Of a stretch of 18,846 nucleotides of DNA, positions 14,926 through 18,846 are shown one piece after another. Position numbers and translations under genes: made by a program. The DNA is taken from assembly GCA_964424205.1 (NCBI GenBank), contig CAYRIF010000039.1, positions 1 to 18,846 on the forward strand, given 5' to 3'. Origin of the DNA: CAYRIF01 sp964424205 (GTDB lineage: Bacteria > Bacteroidota > Bacteroidia > Cytophagales > Cyclobacteriaceae). The notes under the pieces are model-generated. The model was not told the origin of the DNA and ran no database searches. It saw nothing but the letters and a program-made list of their open reading frames with translations. Each line of letters starts with the position of its first letter. The first letter of the stretch is position 1.

Positions 14926-16074
14926 TTAAAATGAATAAACCGCAGCTAAAACAAATGAACTCAGGCTTTTGGAATTTTTTAGGTTCTTGTCTAAAAATGT
15001 ACCCTCTTCAGACCCACTATCCAATCTCAATTCGGGGATGATAGTAAGGTCTCCTACTTTATATTGACCAGTTAAAGTGATGTCAATGATGCTAGCATCA
15101 CCAGCTGTATTGTACGAACCAATTGCACCTGCACCTCCATTGACCTCGCTAAAGTATTCGATTCTTGTTCCTATTGAAAAAGCATCGGAAGTAGCAAGTT
15201 GTAAGTAACCAGCAATGCCTACAAAATCACTAGCATCTCCATTGCTATCTTTGATGCTTGTGCCGTCATACACCTCACCTGCAGCTGTGGTGTTATAGGT
15301 AGCGTTTACGCCTACATACAACGTTTCAGACAAATCCCAACCGCCGGTTAAATCGAATTGAAAAGTGCTTCCGTTTGAATTGGCTGAAGTCAGACCATTT
15401 ACATAATCTTCATCTAATTTACCATCCTGGTCACCATAAAGAAAATTCAAATAAAGTCCTTTGTATCCTAGTTGCGCTCCAAGTGTGTAGGTTTCAGCCA
15501 GGTTAAAATCTGTGCCATCTGTTGGATTCATGATAGACAGCATGGCAGAGACGTCTTCACTTAATGCGAAGTCAGCTTTTAGCCCTGAGTGAGAAAAGGG
15601 TCCGTAAGAAAACATATACGAGGTGGAATAATTAAAATTATCAGCGGGCGAAATAACTTCATAGCCTAGGTAAGTGTTGAAATTACCGATTGTTAGCGTT
15701 ACTTTATCGCTTACATTCCAATAGGCATATAATTGATTTACAATGCTGGAGGACGCTGTGGTTGCTGCAAATACTGCCTCTGTACCCCTTGGGCCAAATA
15801 CTAAATCTGCTACAAAACCCACTTTATCTCCTTCTTTTTTTGCTATAAGATTAACCATGCCAAGCGAAAAACCGAATTGATTGGCAAATGATGTGCATGG
15901 TACACATGCTTCAGCCCCCGAATTTTTAGCGGTCAGATTTGTTCTGAAGTACGCATCAACCGACCCAGAAAATTCAATTGGGTTTGGTTTCTTTTCCTCT
16001 GTTGCATCTTGTGTAAAACTTGCTGAAATTGAGAAAAATAATATGCTAAATAATAGTATTGATAATTTTTTAAT
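14926..16074 (-). CDS. Outer-membrane beta-barrel porin, apparent ATT start
   Basis: An exported barrel protein of 382 residues if read from ATT at 16074-16072. From that codon the frame gives a classic signal peptide (KKLSILLFSILFF, then SISASFTQ) and mature start near DATEEKK, then PIEFSGSVDAYFRTN, a first porin strand. No in-frame ATG, GTG or TTG occurs before ATG 15858 (residue 73); starting there would remove the signal and first strands. An in-frame TAA lies seven codons upstream of the ATT. Repeated amphipathic strands (LYAYWNVSDKVTLTIGNF, LYLNFLYGDQDG, SIGTRIEYFSEV) and a final Phe (VLAAVYSF) are typical of outer-membrane barrels, close to the putative porin BBP2/OmpL-like group. It follows the ammonium transporter by 94 bases, suggesting a linked role in nitrogen uptake, which is inference. 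Confidence 0.85.
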   Translation of the reverse strand: MKKLSILLFSILFFSISASFTQDATEEKKPNPIEFSGSVDAYFRTNLTAKNSGAEACVPCTSFANQFGFSLGMVNLIAKKEGDKVGFVADLVFGPRGTEAVFAATTASSSIVNQLYAYWNVSDKVTLTIGNFNTYLGYEVISPADNFNYSTSYMFSYGPFSHSGLKADFALSEDVSAMLSIMNPTDGTDFNLAETYTLGAQLGYKGLYLNFLYGDQDGKLDEDYVNGLTSANSNGSTFQFDLTGGWDLSETLYVGVNATYNTTAAGEVYDGTSIKDSNGDASDFVGIAGYLQLATSDAFSIGTRIEYFSEVNGGAGAIGSYNTAGDASIIDITLTGQYKVGDLTIIPELRLDSGSEEGTFLDKNLKNSKSLSSFVLAAVYSF

Positions 16075-16129
16075 TTTATTTTTGATTAAATAATTTTATA
16101 AATAGTGTTTGCTATGATTAAGATTATTT

Positions 16130-16157
16130 AGACCGACGTAACCCCATTCGTCGGTCT
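16130..16157. terminator. Strong stem-loop between amt and the porin gene
   Basis: AGACCGACG and CGTCGGTCT form nine perfect pairs around a 10-base loop. It starts about 11 bases past the amt stop. On the minus strand, the direction of amt and porin, it is followed by TAAATAATC and lacks a T-run. On the + strand it is followed by TTTT. It may act as a partial terminator or as an RNA-stabilising element that sets the amt to porin ratio. Confidence 0.45.
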
Positions 16158-16168
16158 TTTGATATATG

Positions 16169-17461
16169 CTATTCGTAGGTAATGGTGTATCCTCTGATGC
16201 CATGCTCATGACTATCTAGTCCCTCGGTTTCATGTTGCTCTGAGACTCTCAAGCCCATGGTCAGGTCAATGATTTTAAAGATTAAATAGGCAGAGCCAAA
16301 CGCGGCCACAGCAATTACACCCACCCCTTTTAGTTGAGCTATAAGCTGCTCAGTGCCTGCCAGAGTGCCAAATATCCCGACGGCAAGTGTACCCCAGATC
16401 CCACATGTGAGGTGTACTGATACGGCACCCACACAATCATCAAGTAAGAATTTGTCTAATGTAATAGCCGATAAAACGACAATACCGCCGGCTATAAAGC
16501 CAATAATCATTGCTTCGTTTGGAGACATTAAATCGGCACCTGCCGTAATGCCCACAAGGCCTGCCAAAATACCATTGAGCACCATGCCTAAATCTAACCT
16601 TTTGAAAACAATATATCCCATTAAGAAACCGCCGATTGCACCTGCGGCAGCAGATAGACTAGTGGTAACTAATACCAAAGACACAGCTTCTGGATCAGCA
16701 GATAGCACCGAGCCTCCGTTAAATCCAAACCAGCCAAACCATAATAAAAACACACCAATCGTTGCTAATGGCACACTGGAGCCAGGCTTGTCAATTACTT
16801 TTCCATTAACATATTTCCCAAGTCTAGGTCCTAAAACGATGATACCTGCCAGTGCGCCCCACCCACCTACTGAATGGACTAGTGAAGAGCCTGCAAAATC
16901 ATTAAAAGGTGTACTCATCGTTTCTAGGAAGCCACCGCCCCAATCCCAGCTACCAATAATAGGATAAACAAGCCCAACGAATATGACAGTAAATATGAGG
17001 TATCCTGAAATTTTGATTCTTTCAGCAACTGCACCTGATACAATGGTAGCAGCGGTGGCGGCAAACATTCCTTGAAACAAGAAATCTGTCCAGTAGGTAT
17101 ATCCCCCGCCCTTATAAGTCAAAAGATTATAATCGACAGGAAGCCCAATACCCCATCCAGCAAACGCGAAATAGAACCCTTCTCCACCAGGGTACATCAA
17201 GTTAAATCCGACAAATGCATAGGCCAGAAGCCCAATGGCTGGCGTCAATGTATTCTTAAAAAGAATATTCACTGTGTTTTTAGCCTGGGTAAACCCACTT
17301 TCTACAGTGGCAAATCCCAAGTGCATGATAAATACAAGTACTATGGACACCATCATCCAAATATTATTGGCTGTGAGTGTGTTTGTTGCCACTTGCTTAC
17401 TCAAAGCAGCCAATGTTTCTGAGTCAGTGGCTGCGATTGTTTGTGCAATAATAAGTTTCAT
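16169..17461 (-). CDS. amt: Ammonium transporter (Amt/AmtB family)
   Basis: A 430-residue inner-membrane protein with about 11 hydrophobic segments that carries ammonium into the cell. The family signature DFAGSSLVHSVGGWGALAG (188-206) contains Asp188 and the first pore histidine, His196. The second, His350, lies in SVHLTCGIWGTL. Both belong to the conserved twin-His pair. The conserved WDWGGG and WFGWFGFNGGS segments are also present. The N-terminus has a hydrophobic stretch that may act as a signal peptide, followed by a periplasmic stretch. The cytosolic tail RVSEQHETEGLDSHEHG (405-421) matches the C-terminal region that contacts GlnK/PII in E. coli AmtB, so PII control is likely although no PII gene is in the window. 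The porin gene follows on the same strand. Confidence 0.96.
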   Translation of the reverse strand: MKLIIAQTIAATDSETLAALSKQVATNTLTANNIWMMVSIVLVFIMHLGFATVESGFTQAKNTVNILFKNTLTPAIGLLAYAFVGFNLMYPGGEGFYFAFAGWGIGLPVDYNLLTYKGGGYTYWTDFLFQGMFAATAATIVSGAVAERIKISGYLIFTVIFVGLVYPIIGSWDWGGGFLETMSTPFNDFAGSSLVHSVGGWGALAGIIVLGPRLGKYVNGKVIDKPGSSVPLATIGVFLLWFGWFGFNGGSVLSADPEAVSLVLVTTSLSAAAGAIGGFLMGYIVFKRLDLGMVLNGILAGLVGITAGADLMSPNEAMIIGFIAGGIVVLSAITLDKFLLDDCVGAVSVHLTCGIWGTLAVGIFGTLAGTEQLIAQLKGVGVIAVAAFGSAYLIFKIIDLTMGLRVSEQHETEGLDSHEHGIRGYTITYE

Positions 17462-17807
17462 AAGTTATGTGTTAGTATAAAAAAAGTTAAATATTTTACG
17501 AAGAAAGAGCTATTTTATGTGAAAAGCAAAATAACAATACAAAAATCAACCTATAAAAACATTATTTACGTAATTAATATTAAATATGGTTAGTAATATT
17601 TTAATGAACTTCCTGATTACTGATTTTTTTGTAATAATGGATAAAAATTAAGACGTTATAATGTTTAAATTGTATTTTTTGGACTAAAAGTTTGAAAAGC
17701 AAAATAAAACCAAATGCCCTGGAAATATGTGATAATATTGGATGAATTAGGTATTTTGAAAATCCCTTACTATTTTGGGTTTACGAAAATATCAAATGCA
17801 ATAACTC
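17462..17807. other. 346-base divergent intergenic region with a 15-base direct repeat
   Basis: Very AT-rich sequence between the divergent amt and YdcF-like genes. TGAAAAGCAAAATAA occurs exactly at 17520-17534 and again at 17693-17707, both in the same orientation and 173 bases apart. No exact TAnnTTTG promoter with a -33 partner and no sigma-54 GG-N10-GC site was found by eye. Near matches such as GTATTTTG at 17751 could serve the + strand gene. Confidence 0.5.
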
Positions 17808-18413
17808 ATGGATAAAAGCATTTCAAAAAAAGTGTATAATTTTTTAAGCCTGACAGATGAAAAGGTCAAAGCAGACTTAATTATGGGATTTGGACATTTT
17901 GATTTGCGCATACCTGAACAATGTGCCGTGCTATTGAATGGAGGATTTGCTGGTCGAATATTATTTACTGGAGGAATAGGTGCAGGCAGTGCTGATTTTC
18001 AAAATCCTGAGGCCATTGAATTTTTGAATTATATTAAAAGTAAGTATCCCAGAATTGAGGCAGGTCATATTTTGATTGAAAAGGAGTCAACTAATACGGG
18101 AGATAATTTACAATTCAGCATTGACATCCTTGGAGAAAAAGGAATACTTGAATCTATTCATAGAATTATTTTGGTAGCAACTCCAACGCGTCAGCGAAGG
18201 GTTTTCCTAACGGCAAAAAAATACTTTCCAAATACGGAATTGATAAATCTACCTCCCAGTTCGTCATATGAAACGGATAAAGAAATGAATGAAAAGAAGG
18301 ATGTTAATTTTGGAGAGCACTTAATAGGGGAACTTGAAAGAATAATAAAATATCCGAAAATGGGCTTTGCATGCGGCACGAAAATACCACAGGAATTAGA
18401 AAATATTATATAA
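17808..18413 (+). CDS. YdcF/ElyC-family protein (DUF218)
   Basis: A 201-residue protein with the DUF218 layout. An early hydrophobic strand LIMGFGHFD (25-33) has a GxG-type turn. It is followed by the RILFTGGIGAGS loop (50-61), the ESTNTGDNLQFS helix (92-103) with the usual Glu-x-x-x-x-T-x-x-N pattern, and IILVATPTRQRRV (119-131), the strand with the conserved post-strand Arg. There is no transmembrane segment, so it resembles soluble YdcF rather than membrane-bound SanA or ElyC. YdcF of E. coli binds S-adenosylmethionine but its function is not established, so no reaction is claimed. The downstream esterase-like gene starts 37 bases later on the same strand. Confidence 0.85.
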   Translation: MDKSISKKVYNFLSLTDEKVKADLIMGFGHFDLRIPEQCAVLLNGGFAGRILFTGGIGAGSADFQNPEAIEFLNYIKSKYPRIEAGHILIEKESTNTGDNLQFSIDILGEKGILESIHRIILVATPTRQRRVFLTAKKYFPNTELINLPPSSSYETDKEMNEKKDVNFGEHLIGELERIIKYPKMGFACGTKIPQELENII

Positions 18414-18450
18414 TTGATTTTAATATACAGACATGATATATAGGAATAAA

Positions 18451-18846
18451 ATGAAGGCTAAATTTTTACTCACCCTATTTTCTTTAATGATTTTTGCGAG
18501 GCTAGCAGTAGCACAGCCATTACAAAAACTGATAGACGTTCAGGTAACACCTGCCCATGAGGATTGGACCTATAAATTGGGGGAAAATACTGATTTTTTG
18601 GTGCAAATTTTAAAGAATGGACAGCCACTATCTAATATTAAGATACGATACGAGATAGGTATGGAAAGAATGCCTGCTTCCACAAAGGAGGAGAAAATTC
18701 TCAAAAGCGGGCATGCAATATTAAAGGGAGGAACACTTAAGCGTCCTGGTTTTTTGAGGTGTCATGTTTGGGTTGACTATCAAGGCAGGGCATATGATGG
18801 TTGGGGAACGGTAGGGTATGAACCTGAAAAAATAATACCAACTGTT
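18451..18846 (+). CDS. Secreted acetylxylan esterase-like protein, N-terminal part (cut by window edge)
   Basis: An open frame of 132 codons that runs off the right edge. A signal peptide (MKAKFLLTLFSLMIFARL then AVAQ) precedes VTPAHEDWTYKLGENTDFLVQIL, IRYEIGMERMP and GTLKRPGFLRCHVWVDYQGRAYDGWGTVGYEPEKI. That is the N-terminal beta-sandwich seen before the alpha/beta-hydrolase domain in Bacteroidota proteins of the AXE1/cephalosporin-C deacetylase type. The catalytic domain with its nucleophile Ser is outside the window, so activity cannot be judged. ATG 18451 has purines (AGGAATAAA) just before it and gives the shortest signal peptide; ATG 18433 is in frame and adds six residues. Confidence 0.75.
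   Translation, partial: MKAKFLLTLFSLMIFARLAVAQPLQKLIDVQVTPAHEDWTYKLGENTDFLVQILKNGQPLSNIKIRYEIGMERMPASTKEEKILKSGHAILKGGTLKRPGFLRCHVWVDYQGRAYDGWGTVGYEPEKIIPTV

Noticed and set aside
14814..15041. 75-codon + strand frame across the porin 3' end and its terminator
   Set aside because: It runs through the terminator stem and antisense to the porin, with no family resemblance.
16353..16967. 204-codon + strand open frame opposite amt
   Set aside because: It is an antisense shadow of a clear ammonium transporter; the product is proline- and serine-rich low-complexity with no recognisable domain.

Overview
The window looks like chromosomal DNA of a member of the Bacteroidota, probably Cytophagales-like. 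The main reasons are a secreted protein with a type IX secretion (Por) C-terminal tail, a lone PASTA-repeat membrane protein beside ddl, MORN-type repeat proteins, and promoter elements of the TTG-N20-TAnnTTTG type. Base composition is AT-rich and most genes are ordinary housekeeping or envelope genes.

Layout. Positions 1-189 hold no gene that can be supported. Then come a HAD phosphatase and an overlapping site-2-type membrane protease (+ strand, 190-2056). Facing them is a minus-strand operon, ddl > PASTA protein > T9SS-secreted protein (5857-2063). A conserved lipoprotein (5973-6884, +) converges on a glutaryl-CoA dehydrogenase-like gene (8161-6974, -). A long MORN-repeat protein with a beta-rich C-terminal domain (8334-10196, +) and a COG2509-type FAD oxidoreductase (10439-12007, +) follow. 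A 343-base gap packed with stem-loops (12008-12350) separates these from a compact restriction-modification cassette on the minus strand (14697-12351): XRE regulator > HaeIII-like cytosine-C5 methyltransferase > HaeIII-like endonuclease, with junctions of 3-4 bases. Next, on the minus strand, are an ammonium transporter and a beta-barrel porin (17461-14926). The window ends with a YdcF/DUF218 protein (17808-18413, +) and the start of a secreted acetylxylan-esterase-like protein that runs off the right edge.

The most notable item is the restriction-modification cassette. The methyltransferase reads as a complete M.HaeIII-type protein except for one in-frame TGA at codon 97 (14070-14072), between the PCQ and ENV catalytic motifs, while the cognate endonuclease frame is open. 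A palindrome (TTGTCA-N5-TGACAA) lies on both the -7 element and the start codon of the regulator, which fits an autorepressed promoter. Either the endonuclease is silenced or weakened, the stop is bypassed, or the stop is a sequencing error or minority variant.

A second correction concerns the porin. Its reading frame extends 72 codons upstream of the first ATG to a clear signal peptide that begins with ATT, so the gene appears to use a rare start codon. Functional statements rest on family resemblance recognised by eye; no database search was possible.
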